Shown in pieces: positions 1 through 9,173 of a stretch of 64,000 bases of DNA. The DNA lies in contig NZ_NHYL01000003.1 in assembly GCF_003288905.1 (NCBI RefSeq), forward strand, positions 1-64,000, read 5' to 3'. The translations under genes and the position numbers were made by a program. The notes below the pieces were generated by a model. That model ran no database searches. It had not been told where the DNA came from and saw only the letters and a list, made by a program, of their open reading frames with translations. How positions within the stretch are numbered: the stretch's first letter is position 1; each line of letters starts with the position of its first letter. This stretch comes from Helicobacter sp. 11-8110. GTDB lineage: Bacteria > Campylobacterota > Campylobacteria > Campylobacterales > Helicobacteraceae.

Positions 1-1
1 T

Positions 2-181
2 CCTAATCTTAAACTCCCTAATTTAGAATCTTATCCTGATTACAAAGAATCTTTAAAAGAAAAAGAATGTCTTACTTATAAACTAGGAGAAGCTTTTATA
101 AAAGCAAGTAAAACTTGGTATAAGGGTGGATATGTTAAGTTGTGGTTTGAAATTAGGAAGTTGAAGGGGGAGAGAAAGTAA
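2..181 (+). CDS. 3' end of a surface polysaccharide transferase-like gene (partial)
   Basis: Only the last 59 codons are in the window; the frame is open from base 2 to a TAA at 179-181. The tail is basic and aromatic, with the segment YKLGEAFIKASKTWYKGG followed by a Lys/Arg-rich end. I associate this kind of C-terminus with glycosyl- or sugar-transferases of capsule, LOS and LPS loci in Campylobacter and Helicobacter; that family link is from memory. The catalytic part lies outside the window, so no reaction can be assigned. The last ~46 codons are nearly duplicated on the other strand at 44481-44619. Confidence 0.55.
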   Translation, partial: PNLKLPNLESYPDYKESLKEKECLTYKLGEAFIKASKTWYKGGYVKLWFEIRKLKGERK

Positions 182-188
182 CCCTCTA

Positions 189-965
189 TCACCCAAATAG
201 CATTTTATCAAACATAATAGCTAAAACAAACAAATACATCGCCAAAAGCGCGTATTTGTGTTTCTTAGAATCCACTTTACTTAAAGTCCAAATCCCAATC
301 CTAACCCCAACCAAAGAAGCAATACCGACAATACAGCCTTGGATATAATCCACATAGCCATGCAATGCTAAAGAAGTAAATCCTGATACTGATGAGAAAA
401 TCACAAAAAATAGCGAAATAGGGACAATTTGCTTTGAGTTATATCCAAGGTAATACGCCAAAAGCGGTGCTAACATCATTCCTCCGCCAATTCCTAGCGA
501 AATTGCGAAAACTCCAACCACACACCCACAACCCATTAAAAACAAAATTGACTTCCAACCTTCGCCCACTTTACGTTCGCCACCATAAGCGTTAGTAAAG
601 AAAAATCGCACAATACTATAAACAATAAAAAGGCTAAATATAATTTCTAGAATACCAGAGGACACACTAGAAATAACTAGCCCACTAAAAGACGCCCCTA
701 TAAGCCCACCAATCCCCACATAAACACCATCTCTAAAATCTAAATTTTTCTTTTTATAATTCACATAAGAGCCATAAACAGAAGAAAAAATCATTTGCAT
801 AATGGAGATTCCAATGGCAATTTTAATATCATTTCCAAGTAAAATCATCATTGGAACAATAATCGCCCCACCGCCAATTCCAAAAAGCCCTGCTAGAATC
901 CCTGCTAAAAGCCCCACTGCAAGCAATCCACCTATACTCCAAAAGTCCAGTGTCAAAACTTCCAT
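189..965 (-). CDS. TSUP (TauE/SafE) family membrane permease
   Basis: This is a polytopic inner-membrane protein of 258 residues, almost entirely hydrophobic. It shows the internal duplication typical of the TauE/SafE (TSUP) family: a GIGGG motif near residue 30 and a second GIGGG in the C-terminal half. Members move sulfite, sulfonates or other organic anions; the substrate cannot be read from sequence. I chose ATG 965 because an AAAGG box lies about 7 bases upstream. An in-frame ATG at 989 would add eight residues but has no clear ribosome site. The gene is divergent from selD. Confidence 0.85.
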   Translation of the reverse strand: MEVLTLDFWSIGGLLAVGLLAGILAGLFGIGGGAIIVPMMILLGNDIKIAIGISIMQMIFSSVYGSYVNYKKKNLDFRDGVYVGIGGLIGASFSGLVISSVSSGILEIIFSLFIVYSIVRFFFTNAYGGERKVGEGWKSILFLMGCGCVVGVFAISLGIGGGMMLAPLLAYYLGYNSKQIVPISLFFVIFSSVSGFTSLALHGYVDYIQGCIVGIASLVGVRIGIWTLSKVDSKKHKYALLAMYLFVLAIMFDKMLFG

Positions 966-1020
966 ACTCAAACCTTTATTTAAAAACAATATTTTATTAT
1001 AAAAATAAGCTAAAAATTGC

Positions 1021-1026
1021 TAAAAT
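1021..1026 (+). promoter_or_regulatory. candidate selD -10 box
   Basis: TAAAAT is preceded by TGC, an extended -10 pattern common in Helicobacter. It would start transcription near 1033, just upstream of the GGAG ribosome site at 1039-1042. That excludes the out-of-frame ATG at 1025 as the selD start. No good -35 box is visible, which is usual in these bacteria. Confidence 0.4.
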
Positions 1027-1050
1027 GGCAAAAAATTTGGAGAACTTAAA

Positions 1051-2100
1051 ATCAAAGACGATATTAAAATTACACATTTCGTTCAGTCTGCTGGTTGAGC
1101 TGCAAAAGTGGGTCTGGAAGACCTTTCACATCTCTCTTGCAATCTCAAAAATAACAAGGATTCAAATATCCTTGTGGGTTTTAGCGGAAACGAAGATGCC
1201 GGAATCTATAAAATTAGCGATGAACTTGCGCTTGTGCAGAGTGCGGATTTTATCACACCACTTGTCAATGATCCCTATACTTATGGGCAGATTGCAGCGG
1301 CAAATTCACTTAGCGATATTTATGCTATGGGTGGAGAGGTGAAAACTGCGCTAAATCTACTAATGTGGGATAGTTGCCACCTTGATTCACAAATGATTAG
1401 CGAAGTGCTTGAGGGTGGATTATCCAAAATCAAAGAAGCTGGAGGTGTGCTACTTGGCGGACATACGATAGGAGACAAGGAGCAAAAGTATGGGTTAAGC
1501 GTAACAGGAATCATTCATCCACAAAAAATATGGCGCAACAACACAGGACAAATTGGGGATTGCTTAATCCTTACCAAACCCATTGGAATGGGGATTTTAA
1601 CAACAGCGCTTAAGGCAGATATGCTTGATTCTAAAGTGGAGCTAAAAATCTCTCAAATTATGGCAACACTTAACCAAAAAGCCACTAAAATAGCTTCTAA
1701 ATACACCATTCATGCCTGCACAGATATTACAGGTTATGGGCTTTTGGGGCATTTATATGAGATGACAAATCCCAAAATCTCGATTAAGCTTTATTCAAAC
1801 CAAATTCCACTTTTACAAGAAGCCATAGAATTTGCCAAAATGGGAATTATTCCCGGAGGTAGCCACTCTAATCAAAAGGCAATCAATCCTTATTGCCATT
1901 TTGCACTTCCTTTGGATTCTTTGTATTTGGGATTGGAAATTTTACTTTTTGATGCGCAAACTTCTGGTGGATTAGTCTTTGCCACCCCTTATAATCAAGC
2001 TCAAAGTTTGCTAAATGAATTAAAAAACGAAGGAATAGATTCAGCTCAAATTATTGGAGAAATCATACCTGCAAATGATTCTCCTATAAATATTATCTAA
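1051..2100 (+). CDS. selD: selenide, water dikinase SelD, selenocysteine-containing
   Basis: SelD makes selenophosphate from selenide and ATP for selenocysteine and selenouridine synthesis. The open frame downstream (DDAG-type ATP site, GGHTIGDKE, CTDITGYGLLGHL, DAQTSGG) matches the whole family. Reading upstream through the in-frame TGA at 1096-1098 gives SAG-U-AAK, which aligns with E. coli AGCGCK (Cys17, Lys20), so the TGA is read as selenocysteine at residue 16. With a start at 1051 the protein has 349 residues, the expected length. No ATG, GTG or TTG lies in frame between the stop at 1021 and the TGA. The best-placed codon is ATC at 1051, eight bases after GGAG (1039-1042). The product is certain; the start is not. 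Confidence 0.9.
1111..1123 (+). promoter_or_regulatory. bacterial SECIS-like hairpin in selD
   Basis: GGTCT-GGA-AGACC forms a perfect 5-bp stem with a GGA loop, extendable by a G-U pair. The loop G at 1116 lies 17 bases after the TGA at 1096-1098. A short stem with a G at the start of its apical loop, about this far downstream of the UGA, is what SelB recognises in bacterial selenoprotein mRNAs. It supports selenocysteine insertion rather than a nonsense mutation. Confidence 0.7.
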
Positions 2101-2251
2101 GGCAGTTTTTTCATATTTCTGCCTGTTGCTTAAATCTACAAGCAGAAATCCCAAGTCTTGTATCTGCAAAACTACAAAGATAAATTTTTCTATCCATTTT
2201 TTGGATTATCTCCTTCAACTTTTTTGCTTTCCAAAATCTACCCAACAATCC

Positions 2252-3718
2252 CTAAAACAACGCTTCATCCATTTCTTGTGGTATCTCTAGCTCCATAAGC
2301 CTCAAAACACTTGGGGCGATATTATTTAATCCGCCATTTTTGACTTCTTTTACACTTGGAGCAGAGACAAAACACCAAACTTCTCCTATGGTATGGTTTG
2401 TTAGAATCTCACCCTTATCATTTTGCATTTCTTCACAATTCCCATGATCACTTGTCATCACAAAGGCATAATCTTTCTCTTTGGATTTTTCATAGATTCT
2501 ACCGATCTCTCTATCCACTGCTTCAACCGCCCTAACTGCCGCTTCAAAAACCCCTGTGTGTCCCACCATATCACCATTTGCAAAATTCACCACAATAAAA
2601 TCATAATCCTCTTCCATCGCCTTTAATACCATATCGCCAACTTCTCTAGCACTCATTTCAGGCTTTTGATCATAAGTCTTTACCTTAGGAGAAGGGACTA
2701 AAACTCTCGTTTCATTAGGATATGGTTCTTCTATCCCACCATTGAAAAAGAAAGTTACATGAGCGTATTTTTCGGTTTCAGCTGTGTGAAATTGTCTTAA
2801 ATTATGGTTTGAAATCACTTCGGCAAGAGTGTTTGGAATGCTTTCTTTGGGGAATAAAATAGGAAAATTAAAGTTTTTATCATAAGGCGTCATAGTTACA
2901 AGCGGGATTGGTATCCATTTTTTACGCTCAAATCCGCTAAATTCTTCATTTCCAAGCGCACTGACAATCTCCCTTGCTCTATCGCTTCTGAAATTCACAA
3001 ATATCAAGCCATCTCCCTTTTTGATTCCACTTGCATCAAAACTAGCAGGCTTGATAAATTCATCAAAAACTCCTTGATTATAGTGTTCTTGAATGTATTG
3101 CTTAGGCGATATGGTTTGCAGATTCTCCGCACAAACAATCACATTATACGCCTCTTCCACACGCTCCCAGCGATTATCCCTATCCATAGCATAGAATCGA
3201 CCACTAATGGAAGCGATTTTAATATTTTTATTTTGGATTCTACGCTCCACTTCTTCTAAAAATTTCAAAGCAGTTTGTGGCAAGACATCCCGCCCATCTG
3301 TGATTAGATGCAACAAAATCTCAAATCTCTCTTGCAATCCTTCAGCTAGGGTAAGAATATGCTCTAAATGCGAATGCACTCCACCATCACTCATTAATCC
3401 CACTAAATGAATCCGCTTACATTCCTTTAAAACTTCCAAAGCAGGATTGCCTAAAAGGCGACCCTCTTGAATAGCTTGGTTAATTTTCACCAAATCTTGA
3501 TACAAGATTCTCCCACTTCCCATACACATATGCCCCACTTCAGAGTTTCCCATTTGCCCCTCTGGCAATCCCACAGAAAGCCCATAAGTTTTTATCATTC
3601 CATAAGGAACTTCCTTAAATAAGCGATCATAATTAGGCTTCTTAGCCTCAAAAAATGCATTAAACTTCTCTTGCTTACTATAACCAATCCCATCTGTAAT
3701 AACCAAAATTGTTTTCAT
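2252..3718 (-). CDS. gpmI: 2,3-bisphosphoglycerate-independent phosphoglycerate mutase
   Basis: This enzyme interconverts 3- and 2-phosphoglycerate in glycolysis and gluconeogenesis in the cytoplasm, using two Mn ions and a phosphoserine intermediate. The alkaline-phosphatase-like metal site begins at Asp9 (ITDGIG). The catalytic serine is Ser59 in [21 protein letters not shown], and SDHGNCEE with a following TNHT complete the substrate and metal sites. The 488-residue length is normal for epsilonproteobacteria. It is convergent with selD and divergent from mraY. Confidence 0.96.
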   Translation of the reverse strand: MKTILVITDGIGYSKQEKFNAFFEAKKPNYDRLFKEVPYGMIKTYGLSVGLPEGQMGNSEVGHMCMGSGRILYQDLVKINQAIQEGRLLGNPALEVLKECKRIHLVGLMSDGGVHSHLEHILTLAEGLQERFEILLHLITDGRDVLPQTALKFLEEVERRIQNKNIKIASISGRFYAMDRDNRWERVEEAYNVIVCAENLQTISPKQYIQEHYNQGVFDEFIKPASFDASGIKKGDGLIFVNFRSDRAREIVSALGNEEFSGFERKKWIPIPLVTMTPYDKNFNFPILFPKESIPNTLAEVISNHNLRQFHTAETEKYAHVTFFFNGGIEEPYPNETRVLVPSPKVKTYDQKPEMSAREVGDMVLKAMEEDYDFIVVNFANGDMVGHTGVFEAAVRAVEAVDREIGRIYEKSKEKDYAFVMTSDHGNCEEMQNDKGEILTNHTIGEVWCFVSAPSVKEVKNGGLNNIAPSVLRLMELEIPQEMDEALF

Positions 3719-3798
3719 AATTCATTCCATTCTTTTTAAAGTTTATTTAGATAGAATCCTATCCAATTTTTTTATAATTTTTAATTGAAGTTTGATGA

Positions 3799-4857
3799 AT
3801 GTTGTATTATTTTTATGAATTTCTAAACATTAACCTGTTTCAATATATCACATTTCGCGCTGCCATTGCCTTTTTTGTTGCATTTTTGATGACTATTTTT
3901 TTAATGCCCTATTATATTTTATGGGCAAGTAGCAAAAAGGCTAATCAGCCCATCTCACAATTTGCACCCAAAAACCACCAACAAAAAGTCAATATTCCAA
4001 CAATGGGCGGAATCGTTTTTATTTTTTCTACCTTAATTGCAGCCTTGCTTTGTGCTAAACTCAATAATTCTTATGTGATTCTTGGAATCTTAAGTCTTAT
4101 TTTATTTTCTAGCATTGGTATTTATGATGATTTCTCCAAAGTAATGCAAAAGAAAAATGCAGGAATGAGCGCACGGACAAAGTTTGCATTACAAGGATTA
4201 AGCGGACTTTTTATCGCATTGGGGCTTTATTTTTATGGAATGAATAGCCACCTTTATCTCCCTTTTTTAAAAAATCCCATTTGGGATTGGGGGATATTAA
4301 GCCTTTTATTTTGGGTGCTAGTTTTTGTTGCTACTAGCAACGCAGTCAATCTCACTGATGGCTTAGATGGATTAGTGGCAATTCCCTCCATTTATGCGCT
4401 TGTTTCTTTAGGAGTTTTTGTTTATGTTGCAGGTCATTCAGGGCTTAGTGCTTATCTTTTGTATCCTAAGATTCAAGAGAGTGGAGAAGTTGTGATTCTC
4501 TCTGCAGCACTCATTGGTGCTCTTATTGGATTTTTGTGGTATAACTGCCACCCTGCACAAGTTTTTATGGGCGATAGTGGAAGTCTTGCTATCGGTGGAT
4601 TCATTGCTTATATGGCAATTATTTCAAAAAATGAAATTTTACTTTTTGTGATAGGATTTATCTTTGTTGTTGAAGCCCTATCCGTGCTCTTGCAAATTGG
4701 TAGCTACAAAACAAGGGGCAAAAAGCTCTTTTTAATGGCACCACTCCACCACCATTTTGAAGAAAAGGGCTTAAAAGAGAGTAAAATTATCGTGCGGTTT
4801 TGGATTGTAGCTCTAATGAGTAACCTCATCGCACTTTTAACCCTCAAACTTCGCTAA
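3799..4857 (+). CDS. mraY: phospho-N-acetylmuramoyl-pentapeptide transferase MraY
   Basis: MraY transfers phospho-MurNAc-pentapeptide from UDP to undecaprenyl phosphate, making lipid I at the inner membrane. The 352-residue protein has about ten membrane segments. Family hallmarks are all present: GIYDDFSK with the paired aspartates, [10 protein letters not shown]-like, [11 protein letters not shown] and the APLHHHFE histidine motif. Only nine bases separate it from murD, so the two cell-wall genes form an operon. Confidence 0.97.
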   Translation: MLYYFYEFLNINLFQYITFRAAIAFFVAFLMTIFLMPYYILWASSKKANQPISQFAPKNHQQKVNIPTMGGIVFIFSTLIAALLCAKLNNSYVILGILSLILFSSIGIYDDFSKVMQKKNAGMSARTKFALQGLSGLFIALGLYFYGMNSHLYLPFLKNPIWDWGILSLLFWVLVFVATSNAVNLTDGLDGLVAIPSIYALVSLGVFVYVAGHSGLSAYLLYPKIQESGEVVILSAALIGALIGFLWYNCHPAQVFMGDSGSLAIGGFIAYMAIISKNEILLFVIGFIFVVEALSVLLQIGSYKTRGKKLFLMAPLHHHFEEKGLKESKIIVRFWIVALMSNLIALLTLKLR

Positions 4858-4866
4858 AGGATATGA

Positions 4867-6081
4867 ATGCTTTTTTTACTCGGATATGGCAAAACCAATC
4901 AAGCAATTGCTGATAAATTTAGCCCTTGCTACATTTTTGATGATAACTTTAAGGAAGTCTCTAAAGATTCTAAAGGCAACACGCTTTTGCCCTCAAACCA
5001 ACTAAAAGATTATTTAGAAAAATACCCTAACGCACAAATTATCACAAGCCCAGGTATCCCTCCACAAAATCCGATGATAAAGCTTAGCCAACCCATTAGT
5101 GAATATGATTTTTTTGCCTCCACAATGCCCTTTAGCGTGTGGATTAGTGGAACCAATGGAAAAACCACTACCACGCAAATGCTAACCCACCTCCTCCAAA
5201 ACAAAGGTGCTCTTAGTGGCGGAAATATTGGCACTCCCTTAGCTAATCTTAACCCAAAAGCTCCCCTTTGGATTTTAGAAACTAGCTCTTTTACAATCCA
5301 TTACACCAATATAGCTAGACCCAATCTATACCTACTTTTACCCATAACCCAAGATCACATTAGCTGGCATGGCAATTATGAATCTTATATCGCAGACAAA
5401 CTCAAACCTCTTTTGTCGATGAAAGACAAAGAAATAGCCATCATCCCCCAATCTTTGCAGTCTCATTCTTTTTGTCAAAAAACCCTAGCTAAACTTTTTT
5501 TCTACTCTGATTCTCAATCTTTAGCAAAGCAGTTCTTCCTAGATCTAAACAAAATTACCTTTAAAGAACCCTTTTTACTCGATGCCATTCTTGCTCTTAG
5601 TGCTACACGGATTCTCTTTAATGAGGTGGATTATGATTTGCTTAATAGTTTTAAAATCGGCGCTCATAAAATTGAAGAATTTTTTGATAGCCAAAATCGC
5701 CTTTGGGTTGATGATAGCAAAGGCACTAATCTTGATGCCACAATGGAGGCTATCAAACGCTATCAAAATAAAGCACTCCATTTGATTCTGGGAGGAGATG
5801 ACAAAGGTGCAGATTTAACGCCACTTTTTAAATTGATAGAAAAATGTCAAATCACCCTTTATGCCATCGGATCAAATACCCAAAAAATAACTCTTTTGGC
5901 TAAAGATCACCATATCCCTTGTTTTCCTTGCCATACCCTAGAAACTGCGGTGCAAGAAATCCACAAACACCACACACAACAAAGCATCGCAATGCTTTCA
6001 CCTGCTGCAGCAAGTTTAGATCAATTTAGCTCTTATAAAGAAAGGGGTGATAAATTTAAAGTCTATGTCCAATCTCTCTAA
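4867..6081 (+). CDS. murD: UDP-N-acetylmuramoyl-L-alanine--D-glutamate ligase MurD
   Basis: MurD adds D-glutamate to UDP-MurNAc-L-Ala in the cytoplasm. The Mur-ligase ATP loop GTNGKTTTT is at residues 95-103 and the C-terminal DDSKGTN motif follows near residue 280. At 404 residues it is shorter than the E. coli enzyme (about 440) because the N-terminal UMP-binding domain is compact, a trait I recall from Helicobacter. ATG 4867 follows AAAGG at the end of mraY. An overlapping ATG at 4863 is in another frame. Confidence 0.95.
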   Translation: MLFLLGYGKTNQAIADKFSPCYIFDDNFKEVSKDSKGNTLLPSNQLKDYLEKYPNAQIITSPGIPPQNPMIKLSQPISEYDFFASTMPFSVWISGTNGKTTTTQMLTHLLQNKGALSGGNIGTPLANLNPKAPLWILETSSFTIHYTNIARPNLYLLLPITQDHISWHGNYESYIADKLKPLLSMKDKEIAIIPQSLQSHSFCQKTLAKLFFYSDSQSLAKQFFLDLNKITFKEPFLLDAILALSATRILFNEVDYDLLNSFKIGAHKIEEFFDSQNRLWVDDSKGTNLDATMEAIKRYQNKALHLILGGDDKGADLTPLFKLIEKCQITLYAIGSNTQKITLLAKDHHIPCFPCHTLETAVQEIHKHHTQQSIAMLSPAAASLDQFSSYKERGDKFKVYVQSL

Positions 6082-6084
6082 ATT

Positions 6085-6990
6085 TTAATATTTGTTTTGC
6101 AAGCTTTCATTAATAAACTCTTCAAAACGCATTAAAATAGTATTGATAGGATGACTTTTTCGCTTCAAACTATAAAAATGTCTCTCTAAATTAAGATTAA
6201 CAATTTCAATAGAAAATAAAATGCCATTTTTCAGCTCTTGCTCTATAGCTACTTCAGAAAAAACCGCAATAGCTCCTTTATTTACCACCAAATCTTTAAT
6301 AGCCGTTGTCCTATCTAATTCTAAAAAAATTGGAACTTCTTTTTTTAATTCTCCCAAAGCATTTAAAAAGCTATCCCTTAATCCCGAACCATATTCCCTA
6401 AAAATCCACTTTTTATCTAATAATTCATCAATATAACGCGGTTTTGAAGCCAAAATAAAATCATTACTTGCTACAATCAAACGATCTTCACACAAAACTT
6501 CACGAATTAACCCCTCACTTTGTGCATATTCTAGCCCAATTTCACCCTCCACTAATGCCAATTCTACGCTACCATTTTTTAAGAGATTTAAGCATTCTTG
6601 AGTGTTATAAATCTTTAAATTAACCTTGACTTTTGGATATACCTTTGCAAAATCAAATAAGATTCTAGGCAAAAAATACTCCCCTATAGTGTGTGTGGCT
6701 ACAAGATTAATTTCTCCTATCAAAACACCCTCTTCTCCCAAAGCTTCCAAGCTCGAATAATAACTCTGCACTACTTCCACCCACAAACTCCCAAGATATA
6801 AAGCTCTTGTTGTAGGGACAAGCCTTTTCCCCAATCTCTCAAAAAGAGTGATTCCAAGCATTTTTTCTATATTTCTAATAAGCACCGAAACATTTGGCTG
6901 TGTAATTTTAAAATTTTGTGCGGTTAAAGTCGGACTTTTGGTATGCAATAAATCTAAGAAAATCTCCAAATCTCTAATTTTCAATTTCAC
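6085..6990 (-). CDS. LysR-family transcriptional regulator
   Basis: A 301-residue regulator with the standard LysR plan: an N-terminal winged helix-turn-helix at residues 1-65 (FKITQPNVSVLIRNIEKMLG is the recognition region) and a periplasmic-binding-protein-like effector domain after about residue 90. It is transcribed divergently from the YeiH-family transporter 150 bases away, the classical arrangement for a LysR protein that controls its neighbour. The inducer is unknown. Confidence 0.9.
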   Translation of the reverse strand: MKLKIRDLEIFLDLLHTKSPTLTAQNFKITQPNVSVLIRNIEKMLGITLFERLGKRLVPTTRALYLGSLWVEVVQSYYSSLEALGEEGVLIGEINLVATHTIGEYFLPRILFDFAKVYPKVKVNLKIYNTQECLNLLKNGSVELALVEGEIGLEYAQSEGLIREVLCEDRLIVASNDFILASKPRYIDELLDKKWIFREYGSGLRDSFLNALGELKKEVPIFLELDRTTAIKDLVVNKGAIAVFSEVAIEQELKNGILFSIEIVNLNLERHFYSLKRKSHPINTILMRFEEFINESLQNKY

Positions 6991-7064
6991 CCCTTTTTTA
7001 TTTAAAAAATCTTAGAATCCGATATAAAAGCCATTTTATTTTTGTTGTTAAGTATTCCATATTT

Positions 7065-7077
7065 TTAATTAAATTAA
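7065..7077. promoter_or_regulatory. candidate LysR operator (inverted repeat)
   Basis: TTAATT-A-AATTAA is a perfect inverted repeat in the region shared by the divergent LysR and YeiH genes, about 47 bases before the inferred start of transcription of the latter. LysR boxes are short AT-rich dyads of the T-N11-A kind. The surroundings are so AT-rich that chance is a real alternative. Confidence 0.3.
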
Positions 7078-7105
7078 TATATTTTTATTATGATACATTT
7101 GGTGC

Positions 7106-7111
7106 TATAAT
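7106..7111 (+). promoter_or_regulatory. -10 box for the YeiH-family gene
   Basis: A consensus TATAAT preceded by TGC sits 30 bases before the ATG at 7142, giving a short leader that contains the AGGGG ribosome site at 7131-7135. Confidence 0.6.
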
Positions 7112-7141
7112 CCCACAAAAATTCTCAAATAGGGGTTGGAA

Positions 7142-8254
7142 ATGTTAAGAAATAAACATTTATTTCAAATGATTTCTTCAAATTTCAAAGGACTTTTATT
7201 AGTTAGCTTAATTGTTGCCTTTGCCTTTTATCTCTCTGGAATCCAAGCTATTCAAGACACCACCCATTTAGCTGCTACTGCTTTTGCAATTATCATTGGA
7301 GCAGCCCTCTCACCTTGGTTTTTTAGATTCCAACACACACTCCAAGCAGGTGTGCATTTTAGCGCTAAAAAACTTTTGCGACTAGGAATCGTGCTTTATG
7401 GATTTAATATTACTTTTAGTGAGCTATACAGCATCGGTTTTTACGGATTTTTGATTGCTTTTATTGTGATTGTAAGTATTTTTTTAATTGCCTTATTTGC
7501 AGGGACAAAAATCTTTAAGCTTGATAGGGAAACTTCTATGCTTGTGGGTGCTGGAAGCGCTATTTGCGGTGCTGCTGCAGTTTTAGCTCTTGAATCAAGC
7601 CTAAAATCCGATTCTTTTAAAGGCGTTGTTGCCGTTGGTAGCGTGGTAATTTTTGGCTTGATTGCGATGTTTTTATACCCCATTGCCTTTAGCACTGGAA
7701 TCATACCCTTATTAGATAGCGATGGAATGGGGCTTTTTATGGGAGCCACTTTGCATGAAGTTGCCAATGTTGCTGGTGCTGCTGAAATGGCAAAAGAGAT
7801 GACAAATGGAATCTTCACTCAAAGTGCTGCTAATCTTGCAGTCATCATTAAAATGATGCGCGTGATTTTACTCGTGCCTTTTTTATTGATTGTTGCTTAT
7901 TTTATCGCTAGGGATAACAATGCGCAAAGCACCGCCCAAAAAACTAGCAAGAGAATTGACATTCCTTATTTTGCTTTTATGTTTTTAGGGGTTATTGTGC
8001 TTAATACTTTTTTAAGCGCCCATAAAGACACACTTATTTTAAATGTCTTTAGCATTCAATCTATTGTTGAAAGCGGTCGATTCCTTTGCACACTTTGTAT
8101 TGTTTATGCTATGGCTGCTTTAGGGCTTCAAATTGATTTTAAAAAATTTATCAAATTAGGTGGTAAAGCCTTTGGTTTAGCCTTTTTGCTCTTTCTCATC
8201 TTAATCTTTGGGGGATATTTACTAACCCTCTGCTTCCAAGGAATCCTTTGGTGA
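7142..8254 (+). CDS. YeiH/UPF0324 family putative anion exporter
   Basis: A polytopic inner-membrane protein of 370 residues, with roughly ten hydrophobic segments and the family features VGAGSAICGAAAV and GATLHEVANVAGAA. It belongs to the UPF0324/YeiH family, often annotated as putative sulfate exporter; the substrate has not, to my knowledge, been firmly shown. ATG 7142 is preferred over TTG 7136 because AGGGG lies six bases before the ATG. The divergent LysR gene suggests inducible expression. Confidence 0.85.
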   Translation: MLRNKHLFQMISSNFKGLLLVSLIVAFAFYLSGIQAIQDTTHLAATAFAIIIGAALSPWFFRFQHTLQAGVHFSAKKLLRLGIVLYGFNITFSELYSIGFYGFLIAFIVIVSIFLIALFAGTKIFKLDRETSMLVGAGSAICGAAAVLALESSLKSDSFKGVVAVGSVVIFGLIAMFLYPIAFSTGIIPLLDSDGMGLFMGATLHEVANVAGAAEMAKEMTNGIFTQSAANLAVIIKMMRVILLVPFLLIVAYFIARDNNAQSTAQKTSKRIDIPYFAFMFLGVIVLNTFLSAHKDTLILNVFSIQSIVESGRFLCTLCIVYAMAALGLQIDFKKFIKLGGKAFGLAFLLFLILIFGGYLLTLCFQGILW

Positions 8255-8265
8255 TTTTGCCCACT

Positions 8266-8577
8266 TTAGAGGCAATTTGCCACTGCCTCATCTAAATAAT
8301 AGATATTTAAATACCCTGCTTCTACCAAATCAGTTCCAAGTAAAGATGCAGAATGCCCCAAATAGCAATTAATTAGAATCTTTTTATCTTGATTTAAAAC
8401 TTCTTGCAATTCTTCTTTGGTTGTAATATTTCTAGCACCCCTTAAATGCCCTCTTCTAAAATCCTCTGGCATTCGGATATCCACACAAATCCACTCTTCA
8501 TTTTCTAAAATATCTTTTAAATCTTCTTTATAAATCGCCTTTGCAAGACTTTTATAATTTTTTCCGTAATACTGCAT
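8266..8577 (-). CDS. single-domain rhodanese-like protein
   Basis: A 103-residue cytoplasmic protein with one rhodanese domain. Visible are the VDIRMPEDFRRGHLRGARNI segment, typical of the domain's entry, and Cys71 in NCYLGHSAS, the position of the sulfur-carrying or phosphate-binding active loop. Sulfur donor and acceptor are unknown. I start it at ATG 8577, two bases after the rsmD stop and with AAGGA upstream. A longer frame from 8637 would overlap rsmD by 58 bases for no gain in homology. Confidence 0.8.
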   Translation of the reverse strand: MQYYGKNYKSLAKAIYKEDLKDILENEEWICVDIRMPEDFRRGHLRGARNITTKEELQEVLNQDKKILINCYLGHSASLLGTDLVEAGYLNIYYLDEAVANCL

Positions 8578-8579
8578 TC

Positions 8580-9173
8580 TTATCCTTTTACAAAATAACT
8601 TAAAGCACTTTTGCCAAACTTTCTTGTTTTTACACATTCAAAATCACCTAGTTTTTGAGGGATTTTAAGGCTAGAAATATGCTCTAATACCACAATGCCA
8701 AAAACATTAGAATCCAAACTCTTAACCACCTTAAAGCATTTTTCATAAATTCCCCCCATTCCCTCGCGCATATCAAAAGGTGGATCAAAATAGCCAATAC
8801 TAAAATCCTTAATTCCCTTTAGTGTTTCTTTGTAATTTTCAAAAGTATCGCCAAAAATAACTTGACAATCACAATCTTTACAGACCTTTTGAATATTGCT
8901 TTTTAAAACTTCATAAGATTCTCTATTTTGCTCAAAAAATATAGCACTTTTAGCTCCCCTGCTTAACGCTTCAATGCCAACACTTCCACTCCCTGCAAAA
9001 AACTCTACAAAATTAGCTCCTACTACATCATAATTTAATGTATTAAAAAACGACTCTTTTAAGATTGCTTTAGAAGAACGAGTGATTTCCAAAGGAGCCA
9101 TTTGAAGATTCCTGCCTTTAAAAACTCCGCCAATAACCTTTAGAGTTGCTTTTTTAAAATTGTCTGTTTGCAT
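8580..9173 (-). CDS. rsmD: 16S rRNA (guanine966-N2)-methyltransferase RsmD
   Basis: RsmD methylates G966 of 16S rRNA using S-adenosylmethionine. The SAM-binding motif FFAGSGSVGIEALSRGA covers residues 58-74 and the catalytic DPPF motif is at 130-133, fitting an N2-guanine methylase. The N-terminal VIGGVFKGRNL is also typical. Its start overlaps the end of the upstream gene by 20 bases and the rhodanese gene follows two bases after its stop. Confidence 0.92.
   Translation of the reverse strand: MQTDNFKKATLKVIGGVFKGRNLQMAPLEITRSSKAILKESFFNTLNYDVVGANFVEFFAGSGSVGIEALSRGAKSAIFFEQNRESYEVLKSNIQKVCKDCDCQVIFGDTFENYKETLKGIKDFSIGYFDPPFDMREGMGGIYEKCFKVVKSLDSNVFGIVVLEHISSLKIPQKLGDFECVKTRKFGKSALSYFVKG

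Noticed and set aside
950-1342. Open frame over the start of selD (ATG 1025 in frame 2)
   Set aside because: It runs out of frame with SelD, has no family features, and its ATG overlaps the candidate -10 box. It is a shadow frame.
2101-2149. Inverted repeats after selD (GGCAG/CTGCC and ATTTCTGC/GCAGAAAT) as terminator
   Set aside because: The loops are long and no T-run follows on either strand. Possible hairpins, but not supported as a terminator.
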